DNA of 43,475 nucleotides from JAFGCY01 sp964609245. Its GTDB lineage: Bacteria; 4484-113; JAFGCY01. The notes under the pieces are model-generated. The model was not told the origin of the DNA and made no database searches. It was given only the letters and a program-made list of their open reading frames with translations. The position numbers and the translations under genes were made by a program. The DNA lies in assembly GCA_964609245.1 (NCBI GenBank), contig CAZSSB010000024.1, positions 1-43,475 of the forward strand, written 5' to 3'. Shown here one piece after another: positions 32,067 through 39,791 of this stretch; position 1 is the stretch's first letter; the number at the start of each line of letters is the position of its first letter.

Positions 32067-32968
32067 TACGCCGGTTCCCGGCCTTCGCCCTCGCCGTCCG
32101 GCGTCTCGTTCTCGTCCTTGGGCGGCGGGCGCTGGCCCGGCCACCACAGCACGCGCCAGACCAGCGGCTCGGGGGTGTACTGCGCCCCCAGCTTGGCGCA
32201 GAGGCGCATGCTGGCCACGTTGTAGTCGATCACGTGGCAGACCGCGATGCCGTCGCGCCCCAGCATGTGGTCGATCTGGAACGCCGCCAGCGACTGGGCG
32301 TAGCCGCTGCGCCGATGCTCCTCGGGCGTGTAGATCATCCCCATCGTGCCGTTCATGTGCGTGCAGGACCAGCACTTCGGCTCGCCGCCATCCTCCAGCA
32401 CGAAGCTCGGCCCGTGCTCCAGGCAGCGCCGGATGTAGTGGCCCTCGGGGTCGTAGTGCACCGCCTGCCGCATCAGCTCAAACAGCTCGTCGCCGTGCAC
32501 CACCCGGCATTCATGCCGGACCAGCGCGCCCAGCCGCGGCTCGCCCAGCCAGTGCCACTGGTAGGCCACCTGGCCCTTGGAATCCTCGTCGTCGGGCTCG
32601 AAGCCGGCCACCACGCCCGCGCGCCAGGCGCTGTAAGGCGCGGTGTTGAGGAAGATGCCGCGGCCGTCCCTGAGCCAGTGCTCCCAGTCCTCATCCATCT
32701 TTGCATCGGGCCAGCCGCCGTCCTGCGTGACGTTGCCTTCCAGCAAATCGGCCATCAGAGCCGGCAGGCGGTCGAGCGCCCCCGCGATCATGAAGTTGGT
32801 GCCGATATGTGCCGCCGCCGCCCGGGGATCGGACGGCTCGTCGACCAACAGCCTGACCGGACCGTCGCCCTCCCCCTGCGCGCAAAAGTTGCGCAGGCAG
32901 AAACCCTTGACGCGGTCGCCCGCCAGCCGCCCCAGCACCGGCGCAAAATCATGAACCTCGGTCAGCAT
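32066..32968 (-). CDS. GNAT-fold protein, first of a tandem pair
   Basis: 300 residues from the ATG at 32968, 8 nt after a TATAAT box (32977-32982, minus), probably leaderless. Its C-terminal region parallels the next gene (GTMGMIYTPEEHRRSGYAQS, then FQIDHMLGRDG), as do SFVLEDGGEPKCWSCTHMN and SFVCEVGGEPVCWSATHVG, so the two arose by duplication. It has an extra acidic/Pro tail of about 20 residues. It is the promoter-proximal member of a two-gene unit. Probable N-acyltransferase with unknown substrate. Confidence 0.75.
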   Translation of the reverse strand: MLTEVHDFAPVLGRLAGDRVKGFCLRNFCAQGEGDGPVRLLVDEPSDPRAAAAHIGTNFMIAGALDRLPALMADLLEGNVTQDGGWPDAKMDEDWEHWLRDGRGIFLNTAPYSAWRAGVVAGFEPDDEDSKGQVAYQWHWLGEPRLGALVRHECRVVHGDELFELMRQAVHYDPEGHYIRRCLEHGPSFVLEDGGEPKCWSCTHMNGTMGMIYTPEEHRRSGYAQSLAAFQIDHMLGRDGIAVCHVIDYNVASMRLCAKLGAQYTPEPLVWRVLWWPGQRPPPKDENETPDGEGEGREPA

Positions 32969-32976
32969 CCGGCCAG

Positions 32977-32982
32977 ATTATA
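32977..32982 (-). promoter_or_regulatory. -10 box of the GNAT-like pair
   Basis: TATAAT on the minus strand lies 8 nt before the ATG of the first gene. No -35 and no Shine-Dalgarno are visible. Confidence 0.55.
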
Positions 32983-33012
32983 GCGGCGGCGCGGCGGCAC
33001 TACCGTACGCCG

Positions 33013-35313
33013 CTAGTGCAGCCAGCCCGCGCCGAGCTGCGCCAGCATCTCGGCCGGGTCGGCGGTCGGCGCCTGGCAGCTGCCGTAGCGGCAGACGTAG
33101 GCCCGCGGTGTGCCATCGTCCGCGGCGCGCTTGTCCGCCAGCGCCGGGGCCAGCGCGGCCAGCTCCTGCGAGGCGCCCGCCACAGGCAGATGAACCACCA
33201 GCGCGTAGGGCGCGGCCTGCTCGCGAGCGGCGGTCAGCAGTTCCCGCGTGGCGGCCGACTTCCCGTCACCGGCGATCACCACCGTGTAGAGCGGACTCAG
33301 CTCCAGCAGCGCCACGTCCTGCCAGGCGGCCAGCTCCAGCCCGTCCGTTGCCAGCGTGTCCGCGTAGGTGCTCAGCGCATCCGTCACCTTCGCCCGGTAG
33401 TCCTCGCGCCCGGTGATCGCTGCCGCGCGCTGCAGCGCCAGGAGCATTGCGGCGCTGCCGGAAGGCTCGACGCTGTCGTGGATCACCACCTGGCGGCCCA
33501 GCGGCGCCTCGTGCTCAGCGGGCGTCAGATAGAATCCCGCCCGCGGATGGGCGAAGTGCTCGACGGCGTAGTCGATCAGCATCAGCGCGCGCTTAAGCTG
33601 CACCGCGTCGCCGGTCGCCTCGAACAGCGCCAGCAGGCCCAGCGCCAGCAGCGCGTAGTCGTCCAGGATGCCCTCGCCGCTCACCTGGCCGGCCGTCGAG
33701 GCACGCCACAGCCCGCCGTCCTCGCGGCGATGGCTCTCCCACAGAAAGTCCGCCGTCCGCTGCGCCGCCTCGCGATACCTCTCCTCGCCGAAGACGCTAT
33801 GGCCCAGCGCCAGCGCCTCCAGCGCCAGTCCGTTCCAGGCGGTCACAATCTTGCGGTCCAGGGCCGGCGCCACGCGCTGGGCGCGATGCTCTTTCAGCGC
33901 CGGCCGCCACTTGTCCAGCAAGCCGGCCAGCTTGTCCTCGCCGATGCCCAGCCGCTGTTCCAGCTCGATCAGGGAGGCGCGGCGCGTCAGCACGCTGGCG
34001 CCCTCGAAGTTGCCCTCGGCGGTGACCCCCAGCAGCGCCGCCAGGGCGTCTCCGGCGGCCGGGCCGGCTGCGATCCTGAGCTCGGCGGGCGTCCAGACGT
34101 AAAAGCTGCCCTCCTCGCCATCGCTGTCGGCGTCGAAGCTGGCATAGAATCCGCCCGCCGGGTCCGCCAGCTCATCGAGCATGAAGTCCAGCGCGCCGCG
34201 AGCGATCAGCCCGTAGTTGGCATCCTTGAACACCACCGCCGCCTCGCTGTAGAGGCTGGCCAGCTGGGCGTTGTCGTAGAGCATCTTCTCGAAGTGCGGC
34301 ACCGTCCAGCTGCGCTCGACGGTGTAGCGGTGGAATCCGCCGCCGACGTGATCGTGGATCCCGCCGTCGCCCATGCGGTTGAGGGTCAGATGCAGCATCC
34401 GGCCGACCTCGGCGTCACCGGTCAGCCGGTAGTGGTGCAGCAGGAAGCGCCAGCGCGGGGGCACCGGAAATTTCTGGCGGTGACCGAAGCCGCCCCACTC
34501 CTCGTCGAAGGCCAGGCTGGCGCCCGCCGCCGCCTGGGCCGGCAACTCCGGGCTGAGCGCCGCCGCCGCACCATCGGGCGTCGGGTCCCCGGCGACCAGC
34601 TTGTGCAGCTCGGCGCCGACCTCATCGACTTTGGCGCGGTCGCCGGCGTAGGCCTCGCTCAACGCCCGCGCAGCCTCGAGGAACTGCTCCGCCGGCACGT
34701 AGGTGGCACCGAAAAACGGCCTGAGATCGCTGGTCAGGAGCACATTCAGCGGCCAGCCGCCGGAGCCGGTCATCATCTGCAGCGCCTGCATGTAGACCGC
34801 GTCGAGATCGGGGCGTTCCTCGCGATCGACCTTGATCGCGATGAAGTGCTCGTTGAGAAAGGCCGCGACGTCGTCGCGCTCGAAGACCTCATTCTCCATC
34901 ACGTGGCACCAGTGGCAGGAGCTGTAGCCGATCGACAGGAAGATCGGCTTGTCCTCGGCGCGCGCGCGCTGGAGCGCTTCCTCGCCCCAGGGGTACCAGT
35001 CGACCGGGTTGTGGGCATGCTGCTGAAGGTAGAGCGACTGCTCGCCCTTCAGCCGATTGCCCTCGGCCCGCACCACCGCGGGTAGCCGCACAGCGCTCTC
35101 GGCGATCGCGGCGTCGGTTATTCCGGTTTCACTTGTGTCAGTCGTGTTGCTTCGCATCATCGCGGCGCCGGCCCTCGCCGGGCCACCTCCTGTCGTGGCT
35201 TCCGTCACGGACCCGCGGCCCCTCGACTCAGCTCCATCCGGCAGGCAGCTCGTCAGCGCGGCAAGCGCCAGACCCAAGCCTGCGAGGGGAATCAGTACGG
35301 GCGTCCAGGACAC
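33013..35313 (-). CDS. DUF255 (YyaL/SSP411-like) protein with lipoprotein signal
   Basis: 766 residues from a GTG with AAGGGGG in front. The N-terminal thioredoxin-like DUF255 domain (about 85-245) shows NPVDWYPWGEEALQRA, IFLSIGYSSCHWCHVMENEV (CHWC motif), DREERPDLDAVYMQ and TGSGGWPLNVLLT. The C-terminal part is an (alpha/alpha)6-like barrel with FHRYTVERSWTVPHFEKMLY and KIVTAWNGLALEALALG. Length is typical plus an extra N-terminal 80 residues holding a lipobox (LAALTSC). Family members are usually treated as cytoplasmic; an exported, lipid-anchored form would be unusual. Function of the family is unsettled. Confidence 0.9.
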   Translation of the reverse strand: MSWTPVLIPLAGLGLALAALTSCLPDGAESRGRGSVTEATTGGGPARAGAAMMRSNTTDTSETGITDAAIAESAVRLPAVVRAEGNRLKGEQSLYLQQHAHNPVDWYPWGEEALQRARAEDKPIFLSIGYSSCHWCHVMENEVFERDDVAAFLNEHFIAIKVDREERPDLDAVYMQALQMMTGSGGWPLNVLLTSDLRPFFGATYVPAEQFLEAARALSEAYAGDRAKVDEVGAELHKLVAGDPTPDGAAAALSPELPAQAAAGASLAFDEEWGGFGHRQKFPVPPRWRFLLHHYRLTGDAEVGRMLHLTLNRMGDGGIHDHVGGGFHRYTVERSWTVPHFEKMLYDNAQLASLYSEAAVVFKDANYGLIARGALDFMLDELADPAGGFYASFDADSDGEEGSFYVWTPAELRIAAGPAAGDALAALLGVTAEGNFEGASVLTRRASLIELEQRLGIGEDKLAGLLDKWRPALKEHRAQRVAPALDRKIVTAWNGLALEALALGHSVFGEERYREAAQRTADFLWESHRREDGGLWRASTAGQVSGEGILDDYALLALGLLALFEATGDAVQLKRALMLIDYAVEHFAHPRAGFYLTPAEHEAPLGRQVVIHDSVEPSGSAAMLLALQRAAAITGREDYRAKVTDALSTYADTLATDGLELAAWQDVALLELSPLYTVVIAGDGKSAATRELLTAAREQAAPYALVVHLPVAGASQELAALAPALADKRAADDGTPRAYVCRYGSCQAPTADPAEMLAQLGAGWLH

Positions 35314-35388
35314 CCCCTTGTTACCGCCGCGCGGCGCGGTCTAACTCAAGGAGGCGATCCGCGCGGCTGCCCGGCCGCGATCGCTTCT

Positions 35389-35394
35389 TATAAT
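35389..35394 (+). promoter_or_regulatory. -10 box of the DUF4332 gene
   Basis: A consensus TATAAT gives an expected start about 27 nt before the ATG. The leader contains AGAGGGGG as ribosome site. Confidence 0.55.
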
Positions 35395-35427
35395 GGCTGG
35401 CAGGAGCAGGGCAGAGGGGGCCGTTGC

Positions 35428-36129
35428 ATGCAGGATGAGCAGAGCTTCCGCAAAGCGCTCAAACGAGCCGGCAAGAAGCCGCACGTGATTGACGGCCTGG
35501 TCGGGCAGGTGGCGGACTTCGAGGCGTTCGTGGCCGGCGGACGAAGCGGCGGACTGGCGGAAGCCACCGCTCAGGATATCCGCGACTACGCCGCGTCACT
35601 GGCCGCGGGCGAAGCCAGGAAGCGCGTCCGCGGTTTGGCACTGTACTTCCGCCACGTCGGCCGGGAGGAGTTGGCGCGGGCAGCCGCCGAGATCCGCGAG
35701 CAGGGCATCGCCAAAACGCGCAAGGTGATGCGGCTCCGCGAGCTGCGCGGCGTTGATCCGCGTGACGTGGCCCGGCTGAAGGACGTCGGCATCGAGACCA
35801 CGGAGCAGCTGCTGGCCGCCGGCCGCACCAAAGCGGAGCGGCGGCAGCTGTCCAAGCACGCCGGAGTCTCACCGGACGCGCTGCTGGAACTGGTCAAGCT
35901 GTCCGACCTGGCGCGCCTGTGGGCGGTCAAGGCCGTCCGCACGCGGCTGTACTACGACGCCGGGCTGGATACCCCCGACAAGTTCGTCGACTGGGATCCG
36001 GACGCGCTGCGCGAGATGCTGATCGAGTTCGTCAGCCGCAGCGGCTTCGACGGCATCGCCCCGCTGCCCAAGGAGATTCGCTTCACCATCGACAAGGCCC
36101 GCCAGCTGCCACCGGCCGTCGAGTACTGA
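35428..36129 (+). CDS. DUF4332-type helix-hairpin-helix protein
   Basis: 233 residues, ATG after AGAGGGGG. All-helical. The C-terminal half has paired helix-hairpin-helix-like units, as in DUF4332: LRELRGVDPRDVARLKDVGI, then ETTEQLLAAGRTKAERRQLS; VKLSDLARLWAVKAVRTRLY and YDAGLDTPDKFVDWDPDALR. The N-terminal 90 residues (SFRKALKRAGKKPHVIDGLV) are SAM-like and unassigned. Such repeats often bind DNA or RNA without sequence specificity, but no enzyme domain is fused here. Confidence 0.75.
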   Translation: MQDEQSFRKALKRAGKKPHVIDGLVGQVADFEAFVAGGRSGGLAEATAQDIRDYAASLAAGEARKRVRGLALYFRHVGREELARAAAEIREQGIAKTRKVMRLRELRGVDPRDVARLKDVGIETTEQLLAAGRTKAERRQLSKHAGVSPDALLELVKLSDLARLWAVKAVRTRLYYDAGLDTPDKFVDWDPDALREMLIEFVSRSGFDGIAPLPKEIRFTIDKARQLPPAVEY

Positions 36130-36143
36130 GTCCGGCGGCGGTG

Positions 36144-36281
36144 CTAGCCCGGCAGGCTGGCACAGCCCGCGTGCAGCAGCAGGCCGGCCAGCAGCCACAC
36201 CCAGCGCACGGGCAGCAGCCGCGGCAGGACATCGCTGACGTAGTGGCTGAGCAGCCGCCCGGCGCTGTGGCTGATTCGCAT
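36144..36281 (-). CDS. Possible 45-residue membrane or lipoprotein peptide
   Basis: An ATG at 36281 opens 45 codons ending in a hydrophobic stretch (VRWVWLLAGLLLHAGCASLP) with a lipobox-like HAGC. AGGTG lies upstream, but spacing is poor. It fills the gap between two plus-strand genes. Weak evidence; chance is a real alternative. Confidence 0.3.
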   Translation of the reverse strand: MRISHSAGRLLSHYVSDVLPRLLPVRWVWLLAGLLLHAGCASLPG

Positions 36282-36333
36282 CCGAACACCTACCCCCCGG
36301 CCCGCCCGATTAGCTCAGCCGCCTCCGGCGAGC

Positions 36334-36361
36334 TGCGATAACAACATACCCCAGGGGGTAT
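36334..36361 (+). promoter_or_regulatory. Extended -10 with CsoR/CstR-type operator
   Basis: TGcGATAAC (36334-36342) is followed by the palindrome ATACCCCAGGGGGTAT (36346-36361). Perfect 7-bp arms with G/C tracts and ATA/TAT ends are the form bound by CsoR-family repressors (Cu-sensing CsoR, persulfide-sensing CstR). The right arm also serves as the ribosome-binding site of the next gene. The regulator is not in the window. Confidence 0.65.
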
Positions 36362-36363
36362 AC

Positions 36364-36603
36364 ATGACATCAGACGCTGCGGAGTTAGCGATGTGTAAGG
36401 AACGCGTAGTCTTCTTTGTGGCCGGCACACTGGTGCTGGCGGGCGTGCTGCTGGGCGCGCTGATTTCACCCTGGTGGCTGCTGCTGAGCGCTTTCGTCGG
36501 GGTCAACATGTTCCAGGCCGCGCTGACCGGCTTCTGCCCGCTGACCAGGATCCTCAATGCGCTGAAGGTGGAGCACTGCACTGCAGTCTCGCCCCTGCGC
36601 TAG
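36364..36603 (+). CDS. DUF2892 small membrane protein (YgaP membrane-domain type)
   Basis: 79 residues. Two hydrophobic helices (VVFFVAGTLVLAGVLLGALI and WWLLLSAFVGVNMFQAALTG) are followed by the family ending GFCPLTRILNALKV. In other bacteria this domain occurs alone or fused to rhodanese (YgaP) and often sits in CstR- or ArsR-controlled sulfur-stress operons. The operator directly upstream supports control by persulfide or copper. The conserved Cys in FCPL is present, plus Cys near each end. Confidence 0.85.
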   Translation: MTSDAAELAMCKERVVFFVAGTLVLAGVLLGALISPWWLLLSAFVGVNMFQAALTGFCPLTRILNALKVEHCTAVSPLR

Positions 36604-36704
36604 CACCCCTGCTTCCGCCGCTGCGATCGGGAATCGCCCCGGCATCCTAGCTCATGAACCGGCACGCCAGCTAGTCAAGCGCCCACCGGGACGCGCGCCA
36701 TGGC

Positions 36705-38371
36705 CTACTCCCACTCCAGCAGCTTGCGCTGGCCTTCAAGTGCGCGGATCGCCGTGACGTCCTGGACCACCTCCATCGTCCCGCGGAAGCGGCCCGCGGC
36801 GTCGCGCACCGCGAAGTAGCGGATGTGGATGAACCTGCCGGAAAGCTCCAGCCAGAACTCGGCGACGTCGCGCTCGCCGCGCTCGAAGGCGCTGAGGNNN
36901 NNNNNNNNNNNNNNNNNNNNNNNNNNNNNNNNNNNNNNNNNNNNNNNNNNNNNNNNNNNNNNNNNNNNNNNNNNNNNNNNNNNNNNNNNNNNNNNNNAAG
37001 CTCCAGCCAGAACTCGGCGACGTCGCGCTCGCCGCGCTCGAAGGCGCTGAGGATCTCCCTGACCATGTGCACGCTCCTCGGCGGATGGCACTTCTCGACG
37101 CTGCGGCCGATCACGCCGGGGCTTCGGGGGAAGATCCGCTCGCGGCCCTCGCTGAAGTAGCGCACGATGTGGTTCTCATCGGTGAAGCTGATCTCGACCG
37201 GCAGGTGATTGAAGAGCAGGTTGGCCTGCTCGGGGGTCAGCACGCCGGTCTGGAAGTTGAGCAGCACGGAGGCAAAGCCGGCTGGCTCCGCCGGGGGCGC
37301 AGTCTGCGCGCTGGACCGGACCGGCTCGGCCGTGGCGGCCTGCTGCGCCAGCTCGGGCGGCGGCCAGTCGGTGCCGCGCTCGATCAGGGCGAAGCCGATG
37401 TGCTCCTCCCCGCGCCAGACCTGAAGCCACTCCTCCTCGCTCAGCCGCTCCAGCGCCATCGGCAGCAGCACCATCTGCTCCTTGTCAACCATGTCGACGA
37501 GCTTGCGCAGGCCCTCGCTGAGTTCGGCGGCGAAATACTCCGCCGCGGAGTCGCTCAGTGCCTGGCGCGCCTGCCTGAGGTGGGCGCGCACCTGGTCGTG
37601 AATGGTCCACATCACCTGCGGCGGGCCGCTGACGCCGTGCTTTTCCAGGAACGGGAACAGCTGGTTCTCCTTGCGCAGGTAGTGCAGATCCACCAGCGCG
37701 ATCATCTCCAGCAGCGGCTCCAGCTCGGCCTTGCGCCCGGTCAGGCTGTCGCCGCTGGGCGGGTCGCCCAGGCCCTCCAGCAGGCCCCGCAGCTGCTCGG
37801 CGACCTTCAGCAGCGCCGCGTTCTCCGCCATGAAGGTGTGCACCGGGTGGCCGGCGGGCATCTCCGGCAGCGGCTGATCCGCCAGCGAGTCGCGGAAGAT
37901 CTCGAGGTGCACGTCGCAGAGCCGGGTAATCTCGCTCTGGGGCATACCGGCGTCGATCAGCTCCTGCTCCATCTCGGCGACCTCGCCGGCGCCGACGTCC
38001 TCGATCAGCTCGGCGAAGCGCTGCTTGAGCATGTCCGCGTCCGCGCCGGCGTGCAGGTCGGCGATGATGCCTTTGAGGACATCACGCCGCTGCTCGCGAG
38101 TCAGCGGCAGCCCCTCGGTTCCGATCGCCAGCTCGTCGCCGCTCTGCCTGACTATCTCGGCCTGGATCGCGCTCAGCAGCTCATTGACATCCAGTCCGCC
38201 CAGCGCCGCGATCTTGCCCAGGCTCGCCGTGCGTCCCAGCGTATTGCGCAGCACCGGGTTCTTCAGCCCGGCGTACTTCGGGCTGAGCTCCACCAGGAAG
38301 TCCGTCAGAAACGGGTACTCCCTGAGCAGGTTAAGCAGCTTCGTCTTCGGTGTCAGGTTCATCGATGCCAT
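36705..38371 (-). CDS. DUF1858/DUF438/hemerythrin/PAS sensor-like protein, interrupted by a false assembly gap
   Basis: ATG at 38371 after GAGGAAGA. Domains in order: DUF1858-like N-terminus (about 1-65, LLREYPFLTDFLVELSPKYA); DUF438 (about 85-155); a hemerythrin-like HHE region (about 175-320, HPVHTFMAEN, LVDLHYLRKENQLFPFLEKH, TIHDQVRAHL); and a C-terminal PAS-like domain (FNHLPVEISFTDENHIVRYF, then VREILSAFERGERDVAEFWL). The run of 100 N falls in the PAS domain and is flanked by two identical 55-bp copies. Removing the Ns and one copy restores a 503-residue protein ending KLLEWE. Such proteins are thought to sense oxygen, NO or redox state. Confidence 0.85.
36843..37052. other. 100-N gap flanked by a 55-bp direct duplication (assembly artefact)
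   Basis: 36843-36897 and 36998-37052 are the same 55 bases, with N only between them. The two contig ends overlap and should be merged. After merging, the reading frame across the join is open. Confidence 0.92.
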
Positions 38372-38559
38372 TCTTCCTCACGCTCCTCCCATGGTGTCGG
38401 CGCGGGCGGCGCATCCTCGCGGGCTGCGAACCGGCGCGGAATCGTCCCGCCAGGCAGCCCCGTCCGATCCTGGAATAATCTATCGCGGATAACTACGATC
38501 TATTGTATCGCCGTTTGCCAATTCCGGCTGAGACTGGCTCGCATCATAGCACGGGGGGT

Positions 38560-38880
38560 CCGGGGGAATCGGGAGTCCGGGGTCCGGGGTCGGGCCTAGG
38601 GGCCGGACCCCGCGCCGGCGCGCCCGGATCGTAGCGGCGACGGCTCTGTCGCCGGATTCGATCGGGGGCGGCCGGTAATCCGGCGGCACGGCGGCCGCCG
38701 CTACAGTGGGGCAGACTGCCAGCCATCATTGAAGCGCGAACAGGGACGTTCGCGCTACCCGGATTGGGAGGCAAGCAGGGGCCCTTGCGCTACCCTTGGA
38801 TGGGGGATCGCCGGCGGCGCGCCTGAATTCACCGGACGGGCACGGAGACCCGTCCCACCCAGCAGCGCTGGCGCTACAGG
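38560..38880. repeat. Palindromic-repeat island, about 500 bp without a gene
   Basis: The gap between the DUF438 and zinc-ribbon genes holds a REPIN at 38631-38704 (GTAG, CGGCGAC/GTCGCCG, CGGCGG/CCGCCG, CTAC) and single units near 38733-38757 (GCGCGAAC/GTTCGCGC then TAC), 38775-38798, 38832-38857 (GGACGGG/CCCGTCC) and 38866-38877 (AGCGCTGGCGCTAC). The last CTAC contains the stop codon of the zinc-ribbon gene. Around 38480-38530 there are AT-richer boxes (TACAAT, minus) that may be a promoter. Confidence 0.75.
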
Positions 38881-39272
38881 GCTTCCTCGTCCCAGGTCAG
38901 CAGGCGGTTGTAGATGTTGATCAGCAGTTCGTCGCTGCCCTTGGCCTGGGGGTTCCTGGCGTGGTTGAGCAGCTGGCGGACGCATTCCCGGAGCCGGAAC
39001 TGCCGCATCTCGAGCCGCGCCATCTCGGCTGGCACCCCGCCGGGACTGGCCATGATCTCCTGCCACTGCTCGCGCAGGTCGTCGAGGTCAGGCACCGGCG
39101 GAAACGTCTTGGACAGCACCTCGTCGGCGACGCGCTCCTTGGCCGCCTGCTGCATGTTGTGGAAGCTGCGGCCCTTGGGCTTCTCGCCCTCCTCCGGCTT
39201 GCGCGCGCGGCACTTGGCGCAGACCGGCGCGGCGTCAACGTTCTGAAAACCACAGTTCCAGCATTCCCACAT
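38874..39272 (-). CDS. Zinc-ribbon protein at the end of the heat-shock operon
   Basis: 132 residues from the ATG at 39272 (AAGGGGCC upstream). The N-terminus is a RanBP2-like zinc ribbon: WECWNCGFQNVDAAPVCAKC (C-x2-C-x10-C-x2-C). The remaining 100 residues are helical and charged, without a known domain. It follows hspR by about 85 nt on the same strand, so it may share heat-shock control. Its stop codon TAG is part of a CTAC repeat terminus. Confidence 0.75.
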   Translation of the reverse strand: MWECWNCGFQNVDAAPVCAKCRARKPEEGEKPKGRSFHNMQQAAKERVADEVLSKTFPPVPDLDDLREQWQEIMASPGGVPAEMARLEMRQFRLRECVRQLLNHARNPQAKGSDELLINIYNRLLTWDEEAL

Positions 39273-39356
39273 GGAAGGCCCCTTCGACGAAAGATCGGCT
39301 ACCAGCATAGCAACATGCCGCCCCGCTGGCAAGCACCCGCCGGGCCGGCGGCCGCG

Positions 39357-39791
39357 CTACTCCTCGGCCTTGTCGCCGTCCTTGATCTCGATGCGGCGCC
39401 TCTCCTTCGGCTGGCGGTGGATCGCCAGCTGCTGCTCGCCGGTCGGCACCAGGCCGGGCTCGTCGCCGCGCAGGTGCGACTCGAAGCGCGCCCGCGCCGA
39501 CTCGTCCAGCTGGCCGATCAGCTCGCGCATCATGGTGATCAGCTGCTGCTGGCGCTGGCGCATCCGAAGGATGATGTCGACGCCGGCGAGGTTGACCCCC
39601 AGGTCGCGGGTCAGGCTGGCGATGCTGCGAAGCCGCGCCACGTCGGCCTCGCTGAACATCCGCGTGCGGCCGGCGGTGCGCTGCGGGGCGATCAGCCCCA
39701 GCCGCTCATACTGGCGGATGGTCTGCTCGTGCAGGCCGGTCAGGCGCGCCACCACGCCGATGCTGAAGACTCCGCCGCGCTCCTCCGCCAT
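39357..39791 (-). CDS. hspR: HspR, MerR-family heat-shock repressor
   Basis: 144 residues from the ATG at 39791 (GGAGG 8 nt upstream), overlapping the dnaJ stop as TGATG; a GTG at 39800 is possible. A MerR-type winged helix-turn-helix is at the N-terminus (FSIGVVARLTGLHEQTIRQY, then ERLGLIAPQRTAGRTRMFSE). This is followed by a coiled coil (RMRQRQQQLITMMRELIGQL) and a basic/acidic tail. HspR represses dnaK operons with DnaK as co-repressor in Actinobacteria; the operon position makes the same role likely here. Confidence 0.92.
   Translation of the reverse strand: MAEERGGVFSIGVVARLTGLHEQTIRQYERLGLIAPQRTAGRTRMFSEADVARLRSIASLTRDLGVNLAGVDIILRMRQRQQQLITMMRELIGQLDESARARFESHLRGDEPGLVPTGEQQLAIHRQPKERRRIEIKDGDKAEE

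Noticed and set aside
36083..36289. 68-codon Cys-rich minus-strand frame
   Set aside because: Its cysteines come from GC-rich repeats of the TGC codon, it overlaps the end of the DUF4332 gene, and it has no ribosome site. A shorter frame on the same strand (36144-36281) fits better.
36671..37091. Frameshifted or split DUF438 gene
   Set aside because: The frame change coincides exactly with the 100-N run and the 55-bp duplication; merging the contig ends gives one intact gene.
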